A stretch of 64,000 nt of DNA from Bradymonas sp963697525 (GTDB taxonomy: Bacteria > Myxococcota_A > Bradymonadia > Bradymonadales > Bradymonadaceae): NCBI GenBank assembly GCA_963697525.1, contig OY969087.1, positions 4,712,001 through 4,776,000 on the forward strand, in the 5' to 3' direction. The notes beneath the pieces were generated by a model. The model made no database searches. It was not told the origin of the DNA and saw only the letters and a list, made by a program, of their open reading frames with translations. Shown in pieces: positions 17,031 through 26,368 of this stretch. How positions within the stretch are numbered: position 1 is the stretch's first letter; each line of letters begins with the position of its first letter. The translations under genes and the position numbers were made by a program.

Positions 17031-19271
17031 ATGCCGCTGCGAAGCCCGTCCCCGTTTGCGCGGCGCACCCTGTTGTGCGCCCTCGCGTTTATGGCGACCG
17101 CGCTCTTCCCCAACCTAGTCGCCGCGCAACTGCCCACGCGGGGCGTATTGCCGCCGGCATATTGTGGCACGGCGATGTGCGCGCGAGGGCTGAACCTCTA
17201 CGCGCTCGGAAAATACGACCAGGCCGCGCGCACCTTCGAGCGCGCCGCCAAGCAATTGCCAGCGGGTGAGGCGGCTTGGCGAAGCCGGGTCGATCTGATG
17301 GTGCTGGCGGCCCACGCCTGGGAGGTCGGCGAGGCGCACGACCGTGCCGGGTTGGGCTACCTTCGGGCGAGTCGAGTCGCCGATGGTTTGCGCTCCTATC
17401 TGCAGTTCAAGGCCGCCCAAAACCTGTTGTTGACGCCCAAACCACCGCTGGACGTGCTGCGACGCATCGCGGCGCATGGCGTCTTCCAACGCGGCTACCC
17501 GGGCTCCGCCCTGGTCGCCGCTCGCCTCGACGCGCTTGTTCGAGGCGGCCTACCGGCGGTCGGGCGCGCCCGCGCGGCCCTGGCCGGCGAGGACCGTCAG
17601 TCGGCCTGCCAGTGGTTGTCCGCTCAGTTGGTGGCCGCGCCCAAGCCCAGCCCCAAGATCGCCGAGCTGACCTACGGCTACTGTCTGCCCGACGACGTCG
17701 TCGACGGCTTCGACAAGCTCCACGTCGAGCCGTCCGCGCAGATACATCTGGAGCGCGCCGAGCGCTGGTACGCGGCCGTGCGCTTCCAGGAGGCCTTCGA
17801 TGAATTGAAGAAGGTCGACCTGGCCAAGCTCGACGCCACCGATCGCTGCCGCGCCCAATTCCGCTACGGGCGCACTCTGTACCGGTTGCACAAGCGCGAC
17901 GACTCCATCGCGCACTACGAGAAGGTCATCGCCAAATGCAAGAATCCGACAAACGCCGACGACCGCGTCAGCGCAATGTACGCGGTGGGAAAGATGCTGT
18001 TCTGGCGCGACAAATTCGACGCGTCCCGAAAGCATTTTCAGAAGCTATTGCACGATTACCCCAAGCGCAGCCACGCCGACGACGCGCTGCTTTACCTGGC
18101 GCGCATCGCTCGCAAGGCCGACAAGACCGACGCCGAAAAGATGATCGTCACCAAGGCGCTGACGCACTACCCCGACGGGGACATGGTCCACGAGATCGTC
18201 TGGGAGTATGTCGAGGGGCCATATCGCGCCGGACATTACAAGCAATTCCTCGCCCGGCTCCACGCGCTGAAGCTGCCGCCGTTCGACAACCAATACTTCA
18301 GCCAGGGACGCCTGGCGTACTTCAGCGGGCGTGCATGGAAGGCGCTCGGAGACACCAAGAAGGCCTACGACGCCTGGCAGAAGGCGTGGACGACCTATCC
18401 GTTTAGCTTCTACGGGTATTTGTCCCGCGAGCGGCTCGTCCAGCACGGCCAGACGCCGGCCTCGCTGGACGCGGGAAGCGCCGCCGGGGTCAGCAAGTGG
18501 TTCGTGGACGCGCGCTGGTCGCGCTCGGCGCCGGCGCGCCTGGTGCGATTGGGCCTGTTTGGGATGGCGGCCGACCTCGAGCACGCCCTGCTCTCGCAGG
18601 CCCATCCGAGCGACGCCGATCGTTGGCGGCTGAGCTATCTGGAGGATATGGCCGGGCGCTATCCCGTCAGCCACAATATCGCCCGGCGCACCATCGCCGG
18701 GCGCCCGTGGGCCGCGCCGGCGCTGGGCCGCCTGCTTCGCTGGCGGATCGCCTGGCCCAACCCCTTCGCCGGCGACATTCGCCGGGCGGTCATCGCCGAG
18801 CGGCGTCAGGCCAACGACGGCCAGGACGTCCAGCCGGCGCTGCCGGCGGCGATCATGCGCGAGGAGTCCAGCTTCGTGGAGGGCATCGAGTCCTGGGCCG
18901 GCGCGCTCGGCCTGATGCAGCTCATGCCGGCGACGGCTCGCGCGCACGACGACGACATCGACGGCGAGGCGACGCCCGACAAGCTCAAGACGGCCAAGGT
19001 CAACATCCGCGTCGGCGTCGACCTGCTCTTTGCGTTGGCGCGTCGCTTCGACAGCCAGCCGGTGCTGATGACCGCCGCCTACAACGCCGGCGGCGGGGCC
19101 GTCTCCAGTTGGATTCGCCACAAGAAAACCGGCGAGATCGGGCTGTGGGTCGAGGATATCCCCTACGACCAGACCCGAAATTACACCAAGCGCGTCATCG
19201 GGAGTTACGCGGCCTATCAATGGCTGAGCGGCATCCGCGATCTCGACCCGACGGTCGCCCGCGACCTGTGA
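17031..19271 (+). CDS. Soluble lytic murein transglycosylase (Slt family)
   Basis: 746 residues. It has a signal peptide (about 1-30) cleaved near VAAQ. A long superhelical TPR-like region (about 50-560) follows, like the U/L domains of Slt70. A GEWL-type transglycosylase domain (about 590-735) closes the protein, with AAIMREESSF (catalytic Glu612), GALGLMQLMPATA and AAYNAGGGAV. It cleaves the MurNAc-GlcNAc bond with 1,6-anhydro formation in the periplasm. GGAGAG lies about 7 nt before the ATG. A longer open frame extends upstream but overlaps the preceding gene and lacks a signal peptide. It ends 6 nt from the convergent BamA-like gene. Confidence 0.92.
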   Translation: MPLRSPSPFARRTLLCALAFMATALFPNLVAAQLPTRGVLPPAYCGTAMCARGLNLYALGKYDQAARTFERAAKQLPAGEAAWRSRVDLMVLAAHAWEVGEAHDRAGLGYLRASRVADGLRSYLQFKAAQNLLLTPKPPLDVLRRIAAHGVFQRGYPGSALVAARLDALVRGGLPAVGRARAALAGEDRQSACQWLSAQLVAAPKPSPKIAELTYGYCLPDDVVDGFDKLHVEPSAQIHLERAERWYAAVRFQEAFDELKKVDLAKLDATDRCRAQFRYGRTLYRLHKRDDSIAHYEKVIAKCKNPTNADDRVSAMYAVGKMLFWRDKFDASRKHFQKLLHDYPKRSHADDALLYLARIARKADKTDAEKMIVTKALTHYPDGDMVHEIVWEYVEGPYRAGHYKQFLARLHALKLPPFDNQYFSQGRLAYFSGRAWKALGDTKKAYDAWQKAWTTYPFSFYGYLSRERLVQHGQTPASLDAGSAAGVSKWFVDARWSRSAPARLVRLGLFGMAADLEHALLSQAHPSDADRWRLSYLEDMAGRYPVSHNIARRTIAGRPWAAPALGRLLRWRIAWPNPFAGDIRRAVIAERRQANDGQDVQPALPAAIMREESSFVEGIESWAGALGLMQLMPATARAHDDDIDGEATPDKLKTAKVNIRVGVDLLFALARRFDSQPVLMTAAYNAGGGAVSSWIRHKKTGEIGLWVEDIPYDQTRNYTKRVIGSYAAYQWLSGIRDLDPTVARDL

Positions 19272-19277
19272 GCGACC

Positions 19278-20714
19278 TCAGAAGAATTGCCCGCCGCCGA
19301 AGCTAAGCGGCGTGGTGGTGTCGCCGTACAGGGGGAAGGCGTAATCGAAGCGGGCAACGAAGTCGTGGATCTTGGGCACGATCACCCGCAGCCCGATGCC
19401 CACGCTGGCGCCCGACAGCGTGGCCAACCCGGAGAGCGACTCCGAGACGCCGGCCGCGTCGACGAAGACTACGTGCTGCAAGACCAGCCAGCGGGTGTCC
19501 ACCGAGGGGATGCGAAATTCGAAGTTCCCCAGCCAGTAGCTCTGCCCGCTGAATCGGTCGCTGGCGAAGCCGCGAATGCCGTCGAGCCCTCCCAGATAAA
19601 ACCGGTCCTGCACGGCGTTGATATCGCCGACGGCGCCGGCCAGCCGCGCGCCCACGTTGATCTTCAGCGGAAAGCGCTCGAAATGGCTCAGCCCGACGAG
19701 CACGTCGGTCATGGTCTGCGAGGAGCCCAACGCCGCGTTGGCATGCTCGAGGCTCAGGCTAAACAGGGTGCCGTCGACGAGGTAGTTGTCCTGGTCGATA
19801 CGCCCCAAAAGCCCGGTGACGCTGCCCAGCAGTTGCTGCGTGGGCGGCGGAAGCCCGTGTTGCTTTTGCAGGCTGCGAAGGCTGTCGCTGAGCAGCTCGT
19901 AGGAAAACGAGTCGTTGTTGTAGCGCAGCCCGACCTTGGTGCGCAGCCACCACAACCACTCTTTCTGGGCGTAGACGCCGACGGTGAACCGGCGCAACAG
20001 AAACCCGCCGTCCACCGCGCCGTCCTGGTCGTACAGCGTGTATGTGCGGTTTCGCGAGCCCACGTCGATGCCGGCGCGCAGGCGTTGGTCGAAGAGGCGT
20101 GGATTGAACGCCCAGCCGTAAAACGAGTTCGTGCTGCCCAGCCGCTCGTATTGGGCGCCGATGCCGATATCGCGGCCCAGAAAATTGTCGTCGAACGCTC
20201 CCACGACCAGCCGGTAGGTGCCGCCGCCGCGCGCAAACGTCAGCAGCGGGAGCGCGGTCCAGCGCTCGTCGATGTGAATCTCCAGGGTGACCGGGCTGAC
20301 GCCCTCGGGAAGGCTACTGACGGGGTGTTGGCCGGGCGTGTCCACCAGTTTGTAGGTCACCTTGCGAAACAGCCCGGTGTTGCGCACCCGCTGAATGCTC
20401 TCCTCGATCCGCGCCTTGCTCGCCGAGTCGCCCTTGGCGACGAGTAACTCCCGGTAGATGACGAACGGCTCGGTGCGCTCGAGGCCCTGGATATGAATGG
20501 CCTGGATATAAAAGCGGTGGGCGCTCGCAGCGGCGTCCCCGCCGGCGCGGGCGGGACTCGCCGGAGCCATCAGCGCGAACAGCACGCATATCGACACCAC
20601 GCCCAGCGCGCCCTGGCGCCGCGGCGTCGTCGATCTGGCCCCACCTTCACTCGTCGCGGAATCGCTCAAGTTCGTAGTGGGAGACCTTTCGGATGAGGTT
20701 GCGGCGACTGACAC
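19278..20714 (-). CDS. BamA/TamA-family outer-membrane protein with a single POTRA domain
   Basis: Up to 478 residues from a GTG. The exact start is unclear, since no ATG precedes the signal core (VVSICVLFALMAPASPARA). One POTRA-like domain (about 65-155) is followed by an Omp85-type barrel. The barrel carries the conserved FYLGGLDGIRGF motif near residue 375 and ends in Phe, as expected for Bam recognition. The usual BamA has five POTRAs, so this is a minimal Omp85, TamA-like or surface-lipoprotein export protein. It overlaps the 3' end of the sigma-54 activator gene by 68 bp, suggesting tight linkage or that the true start is further in. Confidence 0.85.
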   Translation of the reverse strand: MSVAATSSERSPTTNLSDSATSEGGARSTTPRRQGALGVVSICVLFALMAPASPARAGGDAAASAHRFYIQAIHIQGLERTEPFVIYRELLVAKGDSASKARIEESIQRVRNTGLFRKVTYKLVDTPGQHPVSSLPEGVSPVTLEIHIDERWTALPLLTFARGGGTYRLVVGAFDDNFLGRDIGIGAQYERLGSTNSFYGWAFNPRLFDQRLRAGIDVGSRNRTYTLYDQDGAVDGGFLLRRFTVGVYAQKEWLWWLRTKVGLRYNNDSFSYELLSDSLRSLQKQHGLPPPTQQLLGSVTGLLGRIDQDNYLVDGTLFSLSLEHANAALGSSQTMTDVLVGLSHFERFPLKINVGARLAGAVGDINAVQDRFYLGGLDGIRGFASDRFSGQSYWLGNFEFRIPSVDTRWLVLQHVVFVDAAGVSESLSGLATLSGASVGIGLRVIVPKIHDFVARFDYAFPLYGDTTTPLSFGGGQFF

Positions 20715-22230
20715 CGAGCAGACGCGCCGTTTGGCTCTTATTCCAGCCCGTGTCGCGAAGCCCCTGCAGGATCATGGTGCGCTCGAGCTGTTCGATGGCG
20801 TCGGGCAGCTCCATATCCTCGAAGATGGGAAAGCCGGGTTCGCCGCCGTCGGGGTCGATGCGCTCGGATAATAGGCGCGCCTCGATGACCTCGTCGTCGC
20901 CCGACATGATCACCAGCCGCTCGATCTCGTTTTCCAACTCGCGGACGTTGCCCGGCCAATCGTGGCCCTTCAATTTGTCCATGCACTCGTCGCTCAGGCG
21001 CTTCAGCGGCCGGTTGTGGCGCTTGGCGGCCTGGGACAAAAAGTGCCTGGCGAGCACCTCGATGTCGGCGCGACGGCGCCGAAGCGGCGGGGAGACCAGG
21101 TTGATGACGTTGATGCGAAAGAACAGGTCCTTTCGAAAGCTGCCCTGGCGTACCAGCGCGCGCAGGTCCTGGTTGGTCGCGCACAACACGCGTACGTCGA
21201 CCTTGCGCACGGTGTTGTCGCCCACGGCCATGAACGTGCCCTCCTGCAGAAAGCGCAACAGCTTGACCTGCAGGTGCAGATCCATGTCGCCAATCTCGTC
21301 CAAAAAGAGCGTGCCGCCGTCGGCCTCCTGCAGCAGACCGACGCGGTCGCGATGGGCCCCGGAGAACGCCCCGCGACGATGGCCGAACAACTCGCTGGCG
21401 ATGAGCTCGCCGGGGATGGCCGCGCAGTTGAGCGCGACGAACGGGCGCTCGCAGCGCGCACTCTCGCGATGCAATGCCCGGGCGATGAGCTCCTTACCCG
21501 TGCCGTTTTCGCCCTGAATGAGCACCGTGGAGTTGCTGTCGGCGACGATGGCGATGGTCTCGAAGAGTTCTCGCACCTGGCGTGTGGCGCCGACCATGCC
21601 GTGGAAACTCTCGCCGTCGAGGTGCGGCCCGTTGGCGCCCGCACCCCCTGGCGAGCTGCCAGAGCCCGTTTCGCTCAAGATCCGCTCGCATTCGGCGGCG
21701 AGGGTCTGCGCAGTCGCGCGCATAAAACCCCGGTCTCGGCGATCGAGGCGCGGGATGGCGTCGATGGCCGCTTCGTCGGCGTCCTCGTCGGCGCGCGTCG
21801 ACGCGTTGGTCTGCAAGGTGTCGCGGATCTCGGCGAGCGCCTCATGGGCCAACTCCGAGCGCACATAACCGGACACGTACAGGCACGCGCGCCGCTGCGA
21901 GCCGGTCGCCTCGATGGGGATGAGCATGGCTGAAAACCCCGCGTGGCAGCTCGTCTCCACCGGCTGCGTCCCGCGGTCCTCGTCCAAACGATCGCGCCAG
22001 CGGTGCAGCGACTGGCCGCAGGTCCGCCGCTCGCCCCCCTGGTTGGACATCACCGAGGTCGCCATCAGCCGCGCGCAGGCCGGCTTATCCAGGGGCACCA
22101 ATCCTCCGCCAATGGGAAAGGAATCGCCGTGTTCGTCGACAAAGCCCACCCACACGCCGAACTGGTCACGCAGAAGCGCGCCCAGGCGGCGAATGGTCGG
22201 GTCGAGCGTGAGGCGATTCCAGTCGATCAT
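20647..22230 (-). CDS. Sigma-54-dependent activator with a PocR-type sensor domain
   Basis: 527 residues. The N-terminal domain (about 10-135) has the spaced Cys pattern of PocR-type ligand domains (C52, C71, C95 in ETSCHAGF). An AAA+ domain (about 205-445) follows with Walker A GENGTGKE (240-247) and Walker B GGTLFLDEIGD. The sigma-54 contact loop reads GAFSGA (287-292) instead of GAFTGA. A Fis-type HTH ends the protein (LGVSRRNLIRKVSHYEL). It should activate RNAP-sigma54 at an enhancer. It lies 33 nt after mltG and overlaps the BamA-like gene. No -24/-12 site was identified next to it. Confidence 0.93.
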   Translation of the reverse strand: MIDWNRLTLDPTIRRLGALLRDQFGVWVGFVDEHGDSFPIGGGLVPLDKPACARLMATSVMSNQGGERRTCGQSLHRWRDRLDEDRGTQPVETSCHAGFSAMLIPIEATGSQRRACLYVSGYVRSELAHEALAEIRDTLQTNASTRADEDADEAAIDAIPRLDRRDRGFMRATAQTLAAECERILSETGSGSSPGGAGANGPHLDGESFHGMVGATRQVRELFETIAIVADSNSTVLIQGENGTGKELIARALHRESARCERPFVALNCAAIPGELIASELFGHRRGAFSGAHRDRVGLLQEADGGTLFLDEIGDMDLHLQVKLLRFLQEGTFMAVGDNTVRKVDVRVLCATNQDLRALVRQGSFRKDLFFRINVINLVSPPLRRRRADIEVLARHFLSQAAKRHNRPLKRLSDECMDKLKGHDWPGNVRELENEIERLVIMSGDDEVIEARLLSERIDPDGGEPGFPIFEDMELPDAIEQLERTMILQGLRDTGWNKSQTARLLGVSRRNLIRKVSHYELERFRDE

Positions 22231-22263
22231 GGGGGTGTCGGGGTCGGGTCGGCCATGGTCGGG

Positions 22264-23364
22264 CTACTTCAGGAAACGGCGGATGGCGCGCTTGTGTTCG
22301 GCGAACGTCTTGGAGAAATAGTGGCGCCGCGACCCATCGCGTCGGGCGACGAAGAAAAGATAGCGCTTCGCCTCCGGTTTTGCACTCGGGTTGAGCGCGG
22401 CGGCCAGGCTGGCGCGGCCGGGATTGGCGATCGGGCCGGGCGGCAATCCGTCGATGACATAGGTCGAGTAGCGGTTGAGGGGATCGTTGCACAGCTTGGG
22501 ATTGGGGACCTCGTCGTAGGTGTCGGCTCCGTACACGCAGCTCGGGTCGGTCTGCAGGCGCATGCCCTTGTCGATGCGATTGAGAAATACCCGCGCGATG
22601 ATCGGGCGATCGACGTCCGACGAGGTCTCCCGCTCGACGAGGCTCGCCAGCGTGACGATGTCGCGGCGGTCGAAGCCGTACTTTTTCTTAAGCTTGGCCA
22701 ATTGTTTGGGATATTCATGGGTCAGCGCCATCCACACCGCCTGCCAGCGCCCGAATAGGCGCTCGACGATTTCGTGGGCGGACGTGCCCTTGCGGAACCG
22801 ATAGGTATCCGGGAACAGATACCCCTCGAAGCTGTCGCCCTGGATGCCCGCTTTGGCCAGCGCTTGCTTGTCGCGCACGGCTCGCAGAAAGTCGTCGCGG
22901 TCGGCCAGGCCGAGCTGCTCGACCCGGTCGGCCATATGCCAGATGGTCAGCCCCTCGGGAAACGTCACCGTGACCTCGTCCACCTTGCCTCCCTCGCGAA
23001 GCTTGTCGGCGAGTTGGGACAGGCTAAGCGGCCCTTCGAGCTCGTAGGTGCCGGCCTTGACCGCCGCGGGCAGGTGGCGCCGGCGCGCCCAGTACTCGAA
23101 ATACGTCGGCCGACGCACGAGCTGGTCGCGCACCAGAATGGAGACGACCTTGGGCCAGTTGGTGTTGCGCGGGATAACCAGTGTCGCCTTCTTACCCGCG
23201 GGCAGCACCGGCTCGCTGATACACGAGCGATAGTGCAGGTAGATCGCCCCCAGAACCACCATCGACGCGGCCAGTGCCACGGCGCACAGCCGCAGCGCGA
23301 TCTTCCCCACATTGGTGCCGCGCTCCCCGCCGTGTCGGCCTGTACTTCCCAATTGCATCGTCAC
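22264..23364 (-). CDS. mltG: Endolytic murein transglycosylase MltG (YceG)
   Basis: 366 residues from a GTG that overlaps the ruvX stop (GTGA); an ATG two codons in is an alternative. One N-terminal transmembrane helix (about 22-42) is followed by a LysM-like subdomain and the YceG domain (about 90-366). Motifs are FPEGLTIWHMAD, EGYLFPDTYRF, ASLVERET with the catalytic Glu, LQTDPSCVYG and GLPPGPIANPG. It cuts nascent glycan strands at the inner membrane and sets glycan length. The ruvX-mltG order is a common bacterial pairing. Confidence 0.95.
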   Translation of the reverse strand: MTMQLGSTGRHGGERGTNVGKIALRLCAVALAASMVVLGAIYLHYRSCISEPVLPAGKKATLVIPRNTNWPKVVSILVRDQLVRRPTYFEYWARRRHLPAAVKAGTYELEGPLSLSQLADKLREGGKVDEVTVTFPEGLTIWHMADRVEQLGLADRDDFLRAVRDKQALAKAGIQGDSFEGYLFPDTYRFRKGTSAHEIVERLFGRWQAVWMALTHEYPKQLAKLKKKYGFDRRDIVTLASLVERETSSDVDRPIIARVFLNRIDKGMRLQTDPSCVYGADTYDEVPNPKLCNDPLNRYSTYVIDGLPPGPIANPGRASLAAALNPSAKPEAKRYLFFVARRDGSRRHYFSKTFAEHKRAIRRFLK

Positions 23365-23810
23365 TCGTCGTGTTCGTCCAGCGAGTCGAGATAGCCCTGC
23401 AAAATATGTGTGGCGGCGATCTGGTCGACCACCTGCTTGCGTCGGCGCCGAGAGACGTCCGCGCCGATCAGAAAGCTCTCGGCGGCCGTGGTCGTCAGCC
23501 GCTCGTCCCAGGTGACGATCTGCGGCGCGGCGCCGATCTCGTCGAGGGTGTCTTCAAGCCGGTCCAAAAACGCCTGCACCCGTCGAACCGCCCTGCCCTC
23601 CTCGCCGTCGAGGGTCAGCGGCCACCCCACCACGATCGCCTCACATTGGGTCTGCTCGACGATCTGGGCGACGCGCTTGGCCGGCTGCTTGCCCCGGCCG
23701 GCTTCCACCGTCTCCAGGGGCATGGCGATGGTGCCCGCGCCGTTGGACGTGGCCACGCCGATGCGCCGGGTCCCGACGTCCAATCCGATATAGGGGCTCT
23801 GTGAGACCAT
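23361..23810 (-). CDS. ruvX: Putative pre-16S rRNA nuclease / Holliday junction resolvase-like YqgF
   Basis: 149 residues from the ATG at 23810; a TTG at 23837 would add nine residues. The RNase H-like fold shows IGLDVGTRRIGVATSN with the first catalytic Asp, IVVGWPLTLDGEEGR, VTWDERLTT with the second Asp/Glu pair, and a C-terminal DQIAATHILQGYLD. E. coli YqgF is implicated in 16S rRNA 5' maturation. Its stop overlaps the mltG start by 4 nt, so the genes are translationally coupled. It diverges from the RND transporter, 61 bp away. Confidence 0.93.
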   Translation of the reverse strand: MVSQSPYIGLDVGTRRIGVATSNGAGTIAMPLETVEAGRGKQPAKRVAQIVEQTQCEAIVVGWPLTLDGEEGRAVRRVQAFLDRLEDTLDEIGAAPQIVTWDERLTTTAAESFLIGADVSRRRRKQVVDQIAATHILQGYLDSLDEHDE

Positions 23811-23871
23811 ACGCTTGGTGCTTGTCTGGGCCCGCAAAACGTGCCAACCCTATAGCGTGTAGTTTGACCGT

Positions 23872-26262
23872 ATGTCCGTCGACGATAGGCGCGCTATGTA
23901 CGCCTGGCTAGCAAAACGCATCATCGAGCACCGGCGTAAGATCCTGGTGGTCATGTTCGCCCTGGCGGCGCTCTTCGCCACCACCGTACCGGACCTGCGC
24001 TTCGACTTCACGCCCCAACAGATGTTCCAGTCGACCTCGTCGGCCAGCGCCTACCGCGACAAATTCGCCAAGCGCTTCGGCCACGAGGACAACCTGGTGA
24101 CCATCGCGGTGCTGGGAGACGACGTCTTTCGACCGGACGTGCTCACCACGATGCGCGACCTGACGTTCGCGCTTCGCAAGCTCGACTCTACCAAACAAGC
24201 CGAATCGCTCGCCACCTTCCGTATACCACGCAGCGGAGATTCGCCAGGTACGATGACCGTCGACCCGGTGCTCCCCCAGCAGACGGGAGCGGCGGCAAAG
24301 ATCACCGAGGCCGACGCCCAGCGGCTGCGCAAGGTCGCCATGGACGAGCCGCTGGTGCGCGGGCGCCTGGTCGGCAAGAAGGCCAACGCCGCCCTGGTGG
24401 TCGCCTGGCTTCGCGACGACATGCAGAGCGCGACGGACCTGAAAAAGGGCGTCGACTCCATCCAGGCCCAGATCGCCAACTATCCCCTGCCCAAAGGCTA
24501 CGAGTACCGGGTCAGCGGGATCCCGAAGCTGCGCACCGTCATCGTCGACGAGCTGCGCCACGAGCAGCTCACGTTCTTGCCGCTGACCGGGCTGATCTAC
24601 GTGCTGCTGCTGGGCTTTTTGTTTCGCCGCCTCTCCGGCGTGCTCTTGCCGGTGCTCACCGTCGGCTTTGCCGTGCTCGCCACCGTGGCGTTGCTGGTGT
24701 GGACGGGCTCGCCGATCAACATCGTCAACAACGTGCTGCCCAGCCTGATCTTCATCATCGGCATCAGCGACAGCATCCACATGCTCGCGCGCGATTCCGA
24801 GGAGTTCAACTCCGGCAAGGAGCGCGTCGAGGCCACCCGCTCGATGGTCAGCCACGCCGGTCTGGCCTGCCTTTTGACCAGCCTGACGACCGCTGTGGGG
24901 TTCATCAGTCTAGTGTCGGCACACACCGACATCTTGCAAAACCTGGGCTGGCAGGCGGCCGCCGGGGTGATGTTCGCCTACTTCGCCACGCTGTTCTTCT
25001 TGCCGGCCGCGCTCTCCTACATGCGCCCGGTGCGCCGGCCGCACACCAACACCGATCCCGAGGCCGACGAAAAACTCGAGGGCGGCGGCTTGCTCGAGCG
25101 CTACCTGGTGACAAGCGGCGAGCACCTGTTGCGCCACGCCGGCGCGGTGATCGTGCTGAGCTTGCTGGTGGCCGCGGGCTTCGGGCTGGCGGCCTCGCGC
25201 GTGCGCATAGACACGACGCTCCTGGAGGTCTTCCAGCACGACCACCCCACCTACAAGACCTCCCAGCTCATCGAGAAGCGCCTGGGCGGCTATCTACCCA
25301 TCGAGGTCAGCCTGGAGGCGAACCAGAAGGACCGCTTCAAAGACCCGAAGATCTACGCCAAGATCGCGCGCTTCGAAAAATTCGCCGCCACCCAGCCCGA
25401 GGTGCTCTCCACCCAGAGCATCGTCGACTTCCACCAGGCCGCGCGCGTGGCGCTGCTGGGCGACCCGGCCGAGCGCGACAAGATGCCCAGCTCACGCGCC
25501 CAGATCGAGCAGCTCCAATTGCTCATCGCCGGCGCCCCCGACGACCCCACCGGGGTCAATCGCTTCGTGACCTCGGACTTCAAAAACGCGCGGGTGCTGC
25601 TGCGCGTCTCCGATGTCGGCGCCCGGGCCCAGCTCGCGCTGGCCAAGCGCCTCAAAAAGAAGCTGCACAAGCTCTTTCCCCAGAGCACTGGAGTTCGCTA
25701 CCGGCTCACCGGCGACGCCTACGTCGCCTCGGTGTCGCTGGACTCGTTTATCCGCGACCTCTTCTACAGCCTGATGTTCGCCATGGTGATCATCTTCGGC
25801 ATGATGACCCTGGTGTTCCGCTCCATCAAATTGGGGCTGATCAGCATCCTGCCCAACACCATCCCGCTGGTGATGACCTTCGGCTATATGGGGCTTCGCG
25901 GCATCAACCTGGACACCAGCACCATCATTATCTTCGCCATCAGCCTGGGGCTGGCGGTCGACGACACGATTCACTTCATCGCCCGCTTCCAGGAGGAGCG
26001 CGAGCAGCATCGCACCGTCAAGGACGCCATCCTCCATACCTACTACGGCGCCGGGCGCGCGATCCTGCTCACCAGCGTGATGCTGGTCATGGGGCTGTCG
26101 GTGTTGTTGACCAGCAACTTCGTCCCCACCCAGCACTTCGGCATCCTGACCGGGATCACCATCGGTGGAGCGCTGTTGGGCGACCTGATCTTGCTGCCGA
26201 ATATTTTGTATTTGGTGTATCGGGAGAAGGATGAGGATGAGGAGATGGAGCCGGAGGCCTAG
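23872..26262 (+). CDS. MMPL/RND-family transporter
   Basis: 796 residues, or 788 if the ATG at 23896 is used. Topology is typical: one N-terminal helix, a large periplasmic loop (about 50-230), a block of five helices (about 235-380), a second single helix (about 425), a second loop, and five more helices (about 620-780). The two sterol-sensing-type blocks carry the proton-relay residues in IGISDSIHMLAR and SLGLAVDDTIHFIAR. Relatives move hydrophobic molecules such as hopanoids or lipids. No membrane-fusion partner is adjacent, which suits the HpnN-like stand-alone type rather than a tripartite pump. Confidence 0.92.
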   Translation: MSVDDRRAMYAWLAKRIIEHRRKILVVMFALAALFATTVPDLRFDFTPQQMFQSTSSASAYRDKFAKRFGHEDNLVTIAVLGDDVFRPDVLTTMRDLTFALRKLDSTKQAESLATFRIPRSGDSPGTMTVDPVLPQQTGAAAKITEADAQRLRKVAMDEPLVRGRLVGKKANAALVVAWLRDDMQSATDLKKGVDSIQAQIANYPLPKGYEYRVSGIPKLRTVIVDELRHEQLTFLPLTGLIYVLLLGFLFRRLSGVLLPVLTVGFAVLATVALLVWTGSPINIVNNVLPSLIFIIGISDSIHMLARDSEEFNSGKERVEATRSMVSHAGLACLLTSLTTAVGFISLVSAHTDILQNLGWQAAAGVMFAYFATLFFLPAALSYMRPVRRPHTNTDPEADEKLEGGGLLERYLVTSGEHLLRHAGAVIVLSLLVAAGFGLAASRVRIDTTLLEVFQHDHPTYKTSQLIEKRLGGYLPIEVSLEANQKDRFKDPKIYAKIARFEKFAATQPEVLSTQSIVDFHQAARVALLGDPAERDKMPSSRAQIEQLQLLIAGAPDDPTGVNRFVTSDFKNARVLLRVSDVGARAQLALAKRLKKKLHKLFPQSTGVRYRLTGDAYVASVSLDSFIRDLFYSLMFAMVIIFGMMTLVFRSIKLGLISILPNTIPLVMTFGYMGLRGINLDTSTIIIFAISLGLAVDDTIHFIARFQEEREQHRTVKDAILHTYYGAGRAILLTSVMLVMGLSVLLTSNFVPTQHFGILTGITIGGALLGDLILLPNILYLVYREKDEDEEMEPEA

Positions 26263-26280
26263 CCGGTTCGAGGAACCCCC

Positions 26281-26300
26281 GGGGCGGCCTTCGCCGCCCC
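26281..26300. terminator. Hairpin between the convergent RND and serS genes
   Basis: GGGGCGGC and GCCGCCCC form a perfect 8-bp stem with a CTTC loop. There is no T-run on either side, so it may be a weak or factor-assisted bidirectional terminator. Confidence 0.45.
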
Positions 26301-26368
26301 GTCCCCCGCGCGGAGCGGCGGGAGTCTATCATTAGCCCTATCGACCGTGAGGGGGGCCCACTCGAAGC

